This document shows, piece after piece, positions 16,446 to 24,257 of a stretch of 24,257 nucleotides of DNA. The notes beneath the pieces are model-generated. The model had not been told where the DNA came from. It searched no databases and worked only from the letters and a program-made list of their open reading frames with translations. Positions within the stretch are counted from its first letter, which is position 1. Each line of letters begins with the position of its first letter. The stretch lies in NCBI GenBank assembly GCA_028456385.1, contig JALNQF010000541.1:1-24257 (forward strand), read 5' to 3'. Origin of the DNA: Ophiosphaerella korrae (Eukaryota > Ascomycota > Dothideomycetes > Pleosporales > Phaeosphaeriaceae). The position numbers and the translations under genes were made by a program.

Positions 16446-17824
16446 ATGGAGGTCCCCTCTGTACCCCAAGACAGCAACGAACGCATACAGGAGTGGTTAT
16501 TGTCTACGTGCAACACTTGTCAGCCCAGAATCATCCTCTCCTGCCTTCCCCGCCGCCTTCCGACGCAACCCCGCGCAAGCGCAAGTTCAACGACGCTTTT
16601 CCTGCGAACAAGGCGATATCGATGCCGCGCCCAACGCGCTCGGAAGCCGGAAGCCAATCGAACGCCACGGAATTGACTGAGAAAACAAACTTCGCCATCA
16701 ACCCGAAGCAAAAGGGAGTGGCAAGGTCTCCCAGCCCAGCTCGAAAGTTGTTGAGGTTGTTGGAAGAGGCAGAACCGCCATTGAGATGCTATCAGCAGGG
16801 GACGGTAGAACTACCTCCACCCGCATTAGAGTTGCTCCGAACATTGTCACGGAACTTGTGGAAGGGTGTTATTCCGAGCCGTTTCCAGGTAAGCTTGCGT
16901 CCCCTGTAATGTCAACATTCGTCTAGTCTAATACAGGACCGTCTTGCAAAGGCGAATCCTCAAGGATATCTTCTCATTGATGACGATATGTGGTACGATG
17001 AAAATAGCCTTTCTCCCGAAAAGCTCAAACGGCTCTGGGGAAAGGTCCAGACTGTCCACAATCAGGCCAAGGATTGCTTCCACGAACACAAGGACGAGAG
17101 TGCTTGGGTCGAGGTCGTCAAGACTGTTTGGAGGGCTGTTACCGTGGACTCAGAATGCGAAACAGCTGAGGCTAGGAGCATGCTGGAATTGAATAGCATG
17201 TAAGCTGCCTTGTCGCATCCCCACCTTGCACATCCGAGGCATCTATTTATGCGTGCTAATACATTCCCGTGCCACAGACAAACCCAGCAAATTGAACCCT
17301 CCCTCCTTCCAATCTCCAAATCCACATCTCTTCCGTTTAGCAAGAAGGCTGACTTGGCCATTGCCTTTTCCCGAAAACACCCAGAAATAGGCCCCCTTGT
17401 CAATAAAGTGCGATCCCGTTGGAATGACTTTAGTCTGTCGCAAATGACGGACGCTTACACGCAGACGGTGCCATTGCAATGCGGATTTGAAGTGAAAGAG
17501 CGGGGAGGAGATTCTAATGAGGCAGATACGCAATTGGGGGATATGGTCGGCAGCGGGACTACATTTACTCAGGCAGCAGCGGTCAGCAGTTACAGGCTTA
17601 GGGGAGATTTTACCCTTCGTAGGTGGGACAATTGTAGGACATGAATGGAGAGTGCATATCGCCTGGAAGGATGAGAAGGGCGGTGTGGTCAGTCATTCCC
17701 TTCTGTATTGCTCCGAATTGCGCTAACGAATATAATGCAGTTCGACGTCTCACAATGGACAGATCTTATTGTCAGCACCGCAAGCTTGCCTGAAATCTTT
17801 GTCCTTTTCCGCCTTATAGAAAGG
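16446..17824 (+). pseudogene. PD-(D/E)XK nuclease-like fungal protein, frameshifted and cut by LTR
   Basis: Exons in the readable frame: up to 16888; 16937-17199; 17278-17687; 17741-17824. Introns are 48, 78 and 53 bp, with GTAAGC, GTAAGC and GTCAGT donors and CTAAT/CTAAC branch sites. It resembles the fungal PD-(D/E)XK nuclease-like family (Pfam PDDEXK_12): P/S/R/K-rich N-terminus (SPPPSDATPRKRKFND), conserved KKADLAIAFSRKHPE with the acidic residue, and the E-x-K block CGFEVKERGG followed by EADTQLG. Two frame breaks occur. The ATG at 16446 (MEVPSVPQDSNERIQEWL) is one frame off from the rest, changing around 16490-16520. In the G5 run at 17536-17540 one extra G separates QLG from IWSAAGLHLL. 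Exon 4 (SLPEIFVLFRLIER) runs directly into the LTR at 17825, losing the C-terminus. The family's role is unknown. Confidence 0.8.
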
Positions 17825-18365
17825 TGTCAGATTTTGAAAGGGGGTTATAGCAGGTTGATAAAAAGGCTTTTTCGTAACGGCCATGTAAGGGCCTTGTTGG
17901 AGATGGATACTGAGGCTTTCAGAAAAGCCTTATTTCAGATTGATCACCACCTATCACTTGAAAGCACTGGGTATGAATTGAATGGATTGATTGTTCTATC
18001 TCTGGCCCTGCGCTCTATCTATGCATCTGCGCTGCAGCGGTCTCGGCTGGGTCTCTCGAGACGGCGGCGAGCCGGATCCTTAGCACTCATTCTGTTGAGG
18101 TGTGCTGGTTTCTTTGTTGTATCAGTTGTGCTGACGTAGTCCATCTCCTTGCATGTGAGATTCTTTGTTTGATTCCTTTGTTCGTGTGAAGGTCGAGGCT
18201 GCCATCTTTTTAGCTGCGGCGGGGGGTTGGCAGCTTGGGCGATCGTCACGCTCGTGCGCCGCCGAGCCAATCAGATCGCCGCACTAGCTCAGGTACACCC
18301 GGAATCTGTTGCGCTTCTCTTGCGCAACATGTGATCGCGCATCTGATCGTGCAACTCATCTGACA
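17825..18365 (-). mobile_element. Solo LTR of a Ty1/copia-type element
   Basis: The 541-bp sequence starts TGTCAGAT and ends ATCTGACA (5'-TG..CA-3' termini). It is highly similar, in inverted orientation, to the LTR at 22484-23000; over 17848-17946 I count about three transitions in roughly 95 bp. No internal retrotransposon sequence adjoins it, so it is a solo LTR. The flanks AAAGG (left) and AGTAG (right) do not form a clean 5-bp duplication. It supplies read-through codons to the interrupted gene upstream, ending at TAG 18137-18139. It carries a GTTGCGC..GCGCAAC hairpin (18308-18328) absent from the other copy. Confidence 0.88.
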
Positions 18366-19395
18366 AGTAGGTCTAGGTTTTGTAAGTAATTTACATTAGA
18401 AAATAACATTGCGTTAGCTATTATTAGATTTAAACACTGTCTATAGCTTCCTGAGATGAATAAAGATGTATAAGATGATGTTTTATTAATTGTATTAATT
18501 GGGTTGATTGTTGTCTGATGCTTCCTGTTCGTGGTTCCTCGCGTAGGGGCGTTCTATTGAGTTCGTCCCCTTATGCCAAGGCACTAAATATTGAATGACG
18601 CGAATGCGACGCTCAGCGTCCAACCTGTACATGCCACTGTCTAACGGGTATAGGCGCGCTTATCTGACATCAGCACTACTGCGGTTGCTACTCGCGTCAA
18701 GGTCTCCCCCTTGTGTATAAGATGTGACCTTGACTTAGTGAGACTTGTCCCCAATGCTAGCCATATTTTTACTAGCGCTAGAATAAGCCCCGGTAATTAA
18801 AGCGCATGGATGTATTGAACTACAAAGTAGTAGCGAGTTTTAATGGCTACGTGGCAACGCTAACTCTGCTTAATAACGAAGCCGTAGCCATGCTGCATGC
18901 GATGCGTCTTATGCTTCTTCATAGGAGCTGTAGAGCAGGTCTAGGGAGCGGAATGCTTCCCGGGTTGCGATGCTTGAGAACAAGAAAATAAACTCATCGC
19001 GTACGTTCTTTTATGAGCGTGTACTAAAGCAGCAACGAACTGGTGTTGCGGCATAAATTACGCGCTAAGCCAAGTTTATAAATTAATTTCCACTAGCACT
19101 AGCATTGGGGAACAAATCTCACCAGCCTGTGACCTTACATTCATGCTGCGGTAGTCCATACCCTGGATCCCCAATTCAGGGCCATTGCTTCTTGGCGAGT
19201 CTCCATCCTGGCTTTGGCCACGCAACCCAACACGAGGTTAATGCACATTGATAAATCAAAGAGACTTTGAACGCAGTCGAGCTATCTCGTCATCCAGTCG
19301 AGGTGAGGATGACGCGGCTTGAAGGGTAATACTATTTCGTTAATGGGCCTTGTTGGCCGCGCGTTACAGTCCTGGAATGAGGCGCCATTGTTAGC
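18366..19395. other. Intergenic DNA, no supported gene
   Basis: It contains AT-rich then mixed-composition DNA, a small 8-bp-stem hairpin (TCAAGGTC / GACCTTGA, 18697-18733) and a 61-codon open frame at 18806 with no recognisable features. The missing 3' end of the PD-(D/E)XK gene is not recognisable here. Confidence 0.5.
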
Positions 19396-19401
19396 TATAA
19401 A
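19396..19401 (+). promoter_or_regulatory. TATA box of the hydrolase gene
   Basis: TATAAA lies 35 bp upstream of the ATG at 19436. This spacing favours 19436 over the open-frame start at 19319, which would put the TATA inside the coding region. Confidence 0.45.
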
Positions 19402-19435
19402 GGCGATAGGTCTTGTGGTCTATCAATACCTCACC

Positions 19436-20527
19436 ATGCACTTGCTCGTCCCATTGCTGCTAGCCTTGACAGCTGGCGCTGCAACTTTGCTCGAGCCCGA
19501 CGGTCCTTATCGTGTTGGCTTCACCCAATATATCATTCCGCATATTACTCCTAATGACCCTACTCCAGGGCCGGGTAACGAGCTGCTCGCCTCCATCTAT
19601 TACCCGACGCTCAACTCCTCCAATCAATCACCCGTGCCATACTTTGACCAGCGCAGTGCAGCGATCTGGGACCCTCAGCTAGAGCTTCCTGAGGGCTCGC
19701 TGAGGAAGCTAACGACCAGCCTCCTGGGAAACGCAAGCTTCCTGGACGCCACGACCGGGCATCCAACAGTTCTGTTCTCTCCCGCCGCGGGCTTTAATGC
19801 CTGGATGTACTACGGGCTGCTCGCGAACCTAGCGTCCAATGGCTATACTATCCTCGCCATTGACCACCCAGGCGAGCCACCGGCGCTGCGCTGGCCTAAC
19901 GGGACGGAAACCATCGGCCTCAGCGTCGACGTCAACTTTACAACGCGCCTGACGCGCGAGGTCCACGAGTACCGGGTGGCCGATCTGGCAGAAGCACTAT
20001 CCTGGTTCCCAGCGTTCGTGAGCAGGACCGACGCCCCGTTCAACACGTCGCATTTCCTCGTACTAGGTCATAGCATCGGTGGCTCAGCCTCGGTCACGTT
20101 CGCCCCTGGCCGACCAAAGGTGAAGGCTGCGGTCAACCTCGATGGAGGCTTCTCCCAGCACGAGACAGTCGTGACCGATGTCGGCCGGCCGGTCTTCCTA
20201 ATGAGCAGTATCAATCACACAATACAGTATGATCCATCGTGGGCTGAATTCCAAAAGCATCAGTCTGATTGGTGGGAGAACATCAGCATTTATGGCTCCG
20301 GGCATTTAGACTTCTGTGATATCGCAATGTGGAAAGACGCCCTGGGCTTTGGCTCATTTGTTCATGAGCAGTTTGGCCCGGTAGGCGGAGCCCGGACGAC
20401 GCAGATTGCTCGGAAGTATGTTAGCAATTTCTTCGAGTGGATAGAAGGTGGGGATAAGGGAGTGTTAGCAGCACCGAGCTTAGAGTGGAGAGAGGCTGTG
20501 TATGTTGATGGGACCGACTTTCTGTAG
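19436..20527 (+). CDS. Secreted alpha/beta hydrolase, PAF-acetylhydrolase-like, 363 aa
   Basis: An intact single-exon gene. From the chosen ATG (CACCATGC context) the protein begins with a signal peptide, MHLLVPLLLALTAGA. The nucleophile elbow is GHSIGG with Ser about 213, the acid is in NLDGG (Asp about 236) and the His is in GSGHLDFCD (about 290): a Ser-Asp-His triad in the order expected for platelet-activating factor acetylhydrolase-like lipases/esterases. FSPAAGFNAWMY and LAIDHPG are the usual upstream strands of that family. Eight N-x-S/T sequons support an extracellular or secretory location. The substrate is probably a short-chain or oxidised ester/phospholipid, not determinable here. 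The frame is open upstream to 19319, but that would bury the signal peptide. It is one of the few undamaged genes here and sits between two inverted LTR copies. Confidence 0.87.
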   Translation: MHLLVPLLLALTAGAATLLEPDGPYRVGFTQYIIPHITPNDPTPGPGNELLASIYYPTLNSSNQSPVPYFDQRSAAIWDPQLELPEGSLRKLTTSLLGNASFLDATTGHPTVLFSPAAGFNAWMYYGLLANLASNGYTILAIDHPGEPPALRWPNGTETIGLSVDVNFTTRLTREVHEYRVADLAEALSWFPAFVSRTDAPFNTSHFLVLGHSIGGSASVTFAPGRPKVKAAVNLDGGFSQHETVVTDVGRPVFLMSSINHTIQYDPSWAEFQKHQSDWWENISIYGSGHLDFCDIAMWKDALGFGSFVHEQFGPVGGARTTQIARKYVSNFFEWIEGGDKGVLAAPSLEWREAVYVDGTDFL

Positions 20528-20980
20528 TCTGTAGAATCTGATAGTTCAAGATACATAAAAACGGCTATCCTTCTAATACCAGGACAGCGGCATGTAAGAC
20601 ATGTCAGGGGGTTTAACGACTGGGCAGGTGGCTTTATAGATTCACTTAAGAGCAGGGGCTATAGAGAAACATGGCGTGGAGAGGGATCTATGTGGCTGAA
20701 GGTTTGCCTAAGATTGATTAGCTTAACTCGATAATGTTATAAATTGAGCAGTCAGATTCTATTATTACGCACTAGAGAAAGGCTTTAGATAGCTTAGGTC
20801 ATTATGCAGCCACGAGCCTATATGTTCAGGATTGAGGAGAAACTACATTAATTAAACAGCGAGTGCCAAAGGCTAGCATCCTATGGCACAAATAACTCTA
20901 ATCTAAAATGAAAACCGTGAGACGGTTCTGGTGACTGTAAATTCTTGCTTAAATTTGTATTTTTTTTTTACCGGTGAAAG
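20528..20980. other. Intergenic DNA downstream of the hydrolase
   Basis: I see no gene. It includes the presumed 3' UTR of the hydrolase and a T9-10 run at about 20960 just before the minisatellite. Confidence 0.5.
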
Positions 20981-21196
20981 GTCCCAGTCAGATTAATCGC
21001 CCCGGAGAGATGTCCCCGGATTTGTCTCCCGGGCAAATAGTCCCAGTCGGATTCATCGCCCCGGAGGAGAGGCGTCCTAGTCGTGTCTGCCCCGAGAAGG
21101 CGTCCCCGGATTCGTCTCCCGGGAGAATTTTTTCCTAGTCATATCTGTCGCCCCGGAGAGGTGTCCCAGTCAGATTTATCTCCCCGGACAGGCGCC
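20981..21196. repeat. GC-rich minisatellite, about seven units of about 30 bp
   Basis: Units share GTCCCAGTCAGATT or GTCCCCGGATT followed by TCGCCCCGGAGAG or TCTCCCGGG. They occur at about 20981, 21012, 21040, 21074, 21102, 21131 and 21160. Units are degenerate and seem to alternate between two sub-types. The array is sharply GC-richer than its AT-rich surroundings. Confidence 0.75.
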
Positions 21197-21418
21197 CTTA
21201 CAAATTCATTTGGTAGTGTTACAAACAGGAAAAAATGCCTATACTTGCGTACCTAATACCTACTACACCGTGATATTACCACGGTATATTTAAGCTCAGC
21301 GGGAAGTCTTTCTCGGAGATTTACCCTTATTTAATCTTTGGTATAACTATACACATTAAGATACATTTAATTTGCTTGGTAAAGGCTATAGTCAGTTCAA
21401 AACTAATCCCCTATTGCA

Positions 21419-22483
21419 TTAGGAGTCGTGAAGACTCGTTTCCATCTCTATACATTCCTTCAGCTCATCTATTTCCTCCTCAAGCATGTCGCCTATACAC
21501 TTGTGTAGGCTAACGAGCTTCTGCATACGCATTACCTTCCTCTGCCTCTTTCGAACTTTCCATTTGAGTTCTAGGACTGTTGGGCACGTCTGGAGATGTA
21601 TTTGCTCATTCGTATCAGATTCACTCGCTGATTTGTCTGATAGTTTAAGCAATGTGAAGCATTTGGTTCGTTCAGAGCGCTTTGCTAGGGTATTAGATTG
21701 CCTAATACTCTTTAGGCTACCGCTTGAATTCTTGGTATCTGCCTTGCTTTTGGCTGTTTGCTCTTGTTCGCTGGTTCGAAGGCTGCAGCGCGCTCCTTCG
21801 GCACTATTGTTACGGTTTGAGTGTACGCGCAGCAAGGCACGCGTGCTCCCCCACCGGTAAAGATTCTGGCTCCGTAAACGACCGAGAGAGATGATGGCTT
21901 TCCAAGTCTTGCGAAAGTCGGGATTCCTCTGGCGGCAGCGGGACTTCAAAGTCAAAATCGCACGGTAACTCGTCAGTGACTGAACAGATCCTGTCCAAGT
22001 GCATCGGCATCCATATATCGTAGACGTTTTTAGTGAACTTGTATGCCGTCCATTTTTCTTTCCCATCCAGTGCCGTGAAATCGAAGGTATGGATAGGATG
22101 GCGATAATAAGTAGTATCCTTCCCCTTGATGATAGGGTAGTGACCGTAGATCCTCACTGTTCGATGATCGTGGGAGACTAAGAAAGCTAGGATTTGCCGG
22201 TGCAGCTCTTGTTCGCGCTTTGCGAACCGAAAAAGCTCGACGATAGCCCGAACTGCAAGGGTTATGCTATAAGCATTCTGCTAATCTGCAACGTTAAGTG
22301 CTGCAGCACTACACTTTACTTCGCACGTTAGGAACAGGAAGTACATATAGTACGTAGCTATAAAGAAGGATTGGTTGCTAGCGATGAAGTCGCTAATGAA
22401 AGGTAATAGCCCGTGGAGCTAATCTCCTATAAATGCCTCGCGTTTGAATCCTACGAAGTAGTTAGGCTGCGGACGAGTACTAG
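21419..22483 (-). pseudogene. DUF7924-like PD-(D/E)XK-type protein, truncated 5' by copia LTR
   Basis: Reading leftward from the LTR junction at 22483, the frame gives PQPNYFVGFKREAF, then FLTCEVKC (an E-x-K nuclease-like core), QNAYSITLAVRAIVELFR, SHDHRTVRIYGHYP, TTYYRHPIHTFDFT and WTAYKFTKNVYDIWMP. This is the pattern of the fungal DUF7924 family. Two TAG codons interrupt it (22421-22419 and 22283-22281), both RIP-compatible. At a G5 run (21848-21852) the frame shifts by one; the shifted frame carries a polar tail and a C-terminal coiled coil (LELKWKVRKRQRK, MLEEEIDELKECIEME) to the stop at 21419. Everything before PQPNYF is missing because the retroelement was inserted here. The function of the family is unknown; the nuclease fold is inferred from the motif. 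Confidence 0.72.
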
Positions 22484-23000
22484 TGTCAGATGAGTTGCAC
22501 GATCAGATGCGCGATCAGATGTGCGATCGGATGCGCGATAGCATGTGCGCGACCTGATTGGCTCGGCGCACGAGTGTGACGATCGCCAAGCCGCCAACCC
22601 CGCCGCAGCTGAAAGGATCGCAGCCTCGACTTTCACAAGCAAAGGAATCAAACAAAGGATCTCACATGCAAGGAGATAGACTACGTCAGTACCACTGATA
22701 CAACAAAGAAACCAGCACCTCAACAGAATGAGTGCTGAGGATCCGGCTCGCCGCCGTCTCGAGAGACCCAGCCGAGACCGCCGCAACGCAGATACATAGA
22801 TAGAGCGCAGGGCCGGAGATAGAAAAAAAAAAAAAAAAATCAATCCTTTCAGTTCATACCCAGTGCCTTCAAGTCATAGGTGATCAATCTGAAATAAGGC
22901 TTTTCTAAAAGCCTCAGTATCCATCTCTAACAAGGCCCTTACATGGCCGTTACGAAAAAGCCTTTTTATCAATCTGCTATAACCCCCTTCAAATCTGACA
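22484..23000 (+). repeat. 5' LTR of the copia-type element
   Basis: It starts TGTCAGAT and ends ATCTGACA, and matches the solo LTR at 17825-18365 along nearly its full length. The U3-like start differs: here four 12-bp CAGATGCGCGAT-type repeats (about 22503-22556) replace a hairpin found in the other copy. It also holds a 17-base A run near 22824-22840, absent from the other copy. Confidence 0.88.
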
Positions 23001-23066
23001 ATTAAGAGTCTCACTGCCTCAACCAAGTTGAGCAAACCAGCACCCACCTGAACCTGACTGCTCCGG

Positions 23067-23146
23067 CTCGAGCATCAACTCGAGCATCAACTCGAGCATC
23101 AACTCGAGCATCAACTCAAGCATCAAGCTAAGCATCAAGCTAAGCA
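23067..23146 (+). repeat. 12-bp tandem repeat in the retroelement leader
   Basis: CTCGAGCATCAA occurs four times in tandem, followed by CTCAAGCATCAA and two to three GCTAAGCATCAA-type variants. Confidence 0.9.
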
Positions 23147-23155
23147 CTATACAGA

Positions 23156-23400
23156 GCATCTGCGGAAAGTGCTAATCTCCTGCCCTCCGGCAGCCCTACG
23201 CGCATCTGCGAAAAGTGCAAGTCTCCTGCCCTCCGGCAACCCTCCGGCAGCACTACGAGCATCGTCGAAAAGCGCAAATCTCCTGCCCTCCAGCAGCCTT
23301 CCGACAACTCTCAATCAAGCCAAGCATCGAGCCGAGCACTACACTCAACCCCAACCAAAGAGTACTCCGAAAAGTGACAATCTCCTGCCCTCCCGCAACT
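23156..23400 (+). repeat. 45-57 bp degenerate tandem repeat in the retroelement leader
   Basis: Four copies share the core GAAAAGTGCAAATCTCCTGC plus CCTCCGGCAGC (starting about 23156, 23201, 23258 and 23366), the last separated by a longer spacer. The array ends 16 bp before the gag ATG, so it lies in the 5' leader. A frame crosses it in the ORF at 23169, but this looks incidental. Confidence 0.8.
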
Positions 23401-23415
23401 CGAAGCTAAAACAAG

Positions 23416-24060
23416 ATGGCTGGCACAACCCAACGTGATCTGACTATAACGTCGAGGACTGATGTGGACTACACTGCATGGATGATTCAACTGCAATCCA
23501 GATGCGTAGTATATAATATTTGGGATAAGATCAACCCAGAGTCCTCTACCCAGCTGATTCAGCGACCGGAACCAATTAGAGCTCCAGTGATGGCTGACTA
23601 CACTCCAGCATCAGGTGTCGAGACTCCTACGCAGCGGTCCGAACTCTTAGCTGCTCGTCATAAGGCTTTCAAAGAAGACCTTGAATACTATAAGATATTA
23701 GCTAAGCAATACCGCAGCGACCGACACAAGTACGAAAAGGAGCAGTCAAGTCTCTAGCACATCGTAATGTTCATCCAATCCTCGGTCTCGCTACATCTAC
23801 TACGTACGTGCTACCTGCGAAACTAATTTCTACGTCAGTGGCTATTAAATCTGAAGCAAACTATCGGTGTAGATGAGCGTATTAAGCAAGAGCGCGTACG
23901 CAATAGATATCTTAAATCACTTAAGCCTATAAGAAGCCTAGTAAATTAGGATATATAGATAGCTAAGTATAACTACGCTACTACTAAGGCTAAAACGTAT
24001 TAAGTAGGAGAGTTATTACAAATTGACGTAATTACTTAAGACTTTTTAAAGCATTACTGA
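23416..24060 (+). pseudogene. Copia-type gag, RIP-interrupted
   Basis: ATG at 23416 opens a 113-codon frame (TDVDYTAWMIQLQSRC, ELLAARHKAFKEDLEYYKI, YRSDRHKYEKEQSSL) typical of fungal Ty1/copia gag N-termini. The same frame continues past TAG 23755 as readable gag (LNLKQTIGVDERIKQERVR, YLKSLKPIRSL, AKYNYATTKAKTY, VGELLQIDVIT) with further stops at 23824, 23947, 23956, 24001 and 24037, all TAG or TAA. The first 113 codons are clean, so the RIP-type damage is graded within the gene. The frame closes at TGA 24058-24060, beyond which an adjacent frame is open to the window end. Confidence 0.8.
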
Positions 24061-24257
24061 GAGACAAGATAGAGGCTGTATTAGAGGCTGAAGTAGAGGC
24101 TGAGATGGCTAGCAGTAGTGATAAGGGAGCCGTGAAGAGAGCAATCTCTAAACGCTGGATTGCCGTAACAAAGGCAGTTAGGGATGCCTGGGATGAGCTT
24201 TGCGGACAAAAATATGAGGTTGTACAGCAAAGTTTTGTCTATACAGGCATTGCTATC
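24060..24257 (+). pseudogene. Open frame at window edge, gag continuation or transposase-tail-like
   Basis: From 24060 a frame one base off gag is open for 66 codons to the window end. It starts with a small E-A-rich repeat (EAVLEAEVEAEM) and continues KRAISKRWIAVTKAVRDAWD and YEVVQQSFVYTGIAI. The RW..VT.AV..AW pattern and a final SF..GI resemble the C-terminal tail of fungal DDE transposases, which would mean a junction between two elements. Alternatively it is gag continued after a 1-nt deletion. It is free of RIP stops, unlike the 230 bp before it. The right end is outside the window. Confidence 0.35.

Larger units (their letters stand above)
22484..24257 (+). mobile_element. Ty1/copia-type LTR retrotransposon, 5' part, runs to or near window end
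   Basis: A 5' LTR (22484-23000) is followed by a repetitive leader and a gag gene starting at 23416. No pol is inside the window. AT content rises and RIP-type stops appear after about 23820, whereas the LTR and leader are unmutated. A sequence change at about 24050 may be the end of this element or a frameshift within it. The 3' LTR and target duplication are out of view. I did not recognise a primer-binding site immediately after the LTR. Confidence 0.8.

Noticed and set aside
18001..18139. C-terminal R-rich tail of a gene on the plus strand
   Set aside because: This is read-through into the LTR; the same sequence recurs in the second LTR copy, so it is not part of the gene.
18806..18991. 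61-codon open frame
   Set aside because: Short, no motif, no promoter or splice context.
21267..21285. Palindrome ACCGTG-ATATTAC-CACGGT resembling a rolling-circle origin loop
   Set aside because: The nonamer is not exact, and no Rep-like gene is present; a small AT-rich hairpin is the simpler reading.

Overview
The window looks like accessory, transposon-rich DNA from a filamentous ascomycete (Pezizomycotina). The evidence is short introns of 46-91 bp with GT..CTAAY..AG signals, a HET-domain gene, a NACHT-ankyrin NLR, fungal PD-(D/E)XK-type orphan genes, Fot1/pogo and Ty1/copia elements, and strong RIP-like decay (C-to-T/G-to-A, with TGG/CAG/CAA codons turned into TAG/TAA). I do not assign a genus.

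Layout. 1-3194 is a RIP-degraded island: an unassigned retroelement-like frame, a tandem array of palindromes, a foldback MITE and a nearly complete Fot1-like transposon whose 540-codon frame has no net indel. 3195-6066 holds two decayed single-copy-type genes: a conserved fungal protein with one in-frame TAG, and an APH-family phosphotransferase with a TGA and a homopolymer frameshift. 6067-8085 has no confident gene. 8086-10092 is an intact HET-domain gene (minus strand). 10578-11490 is an internally deleted pogo-type element inserted, with a TA duplication, into an older repeat. 11909-15903 (minus) is a five-exon NLR: N-terminal helical domain, NACHT, winged helix, ankyrin repeats (five of them near-identical 99-bp units) and a split C-terminal ZZ zinc finger. 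16446-17824 is a PD-(D/E)XK nuclease-like gene cut by a solo LTR (17825-18365). 19436-20527 is an intact secreted alpha/beta hydrolase of the PAF-acetylhydrolase-like type. 20981-21196 is a minisatellite. 21419-22483 (minus) is a second PD-(D/E)XK-type gene (DUF7924-like), broken and truncated by a copia element of the same LTR family (22484 to about 24050), which runs towards the window end.

How the genes fit together. The two intact large genes, HET and NACHT-ANK-ZZ, belong to families that act in fungal allorecognition and programmed cell death. Their adjacency on one strand, with rapidly evolving ankyrin repeats and surrounding repeats, suggests a recognition/cell-death locus; that functional link is inference. 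Most other genes are decayed. Four of the frameshifts fall in or beside A or G homopolymers, so base-calling error must be excluded before calling those genes dead.
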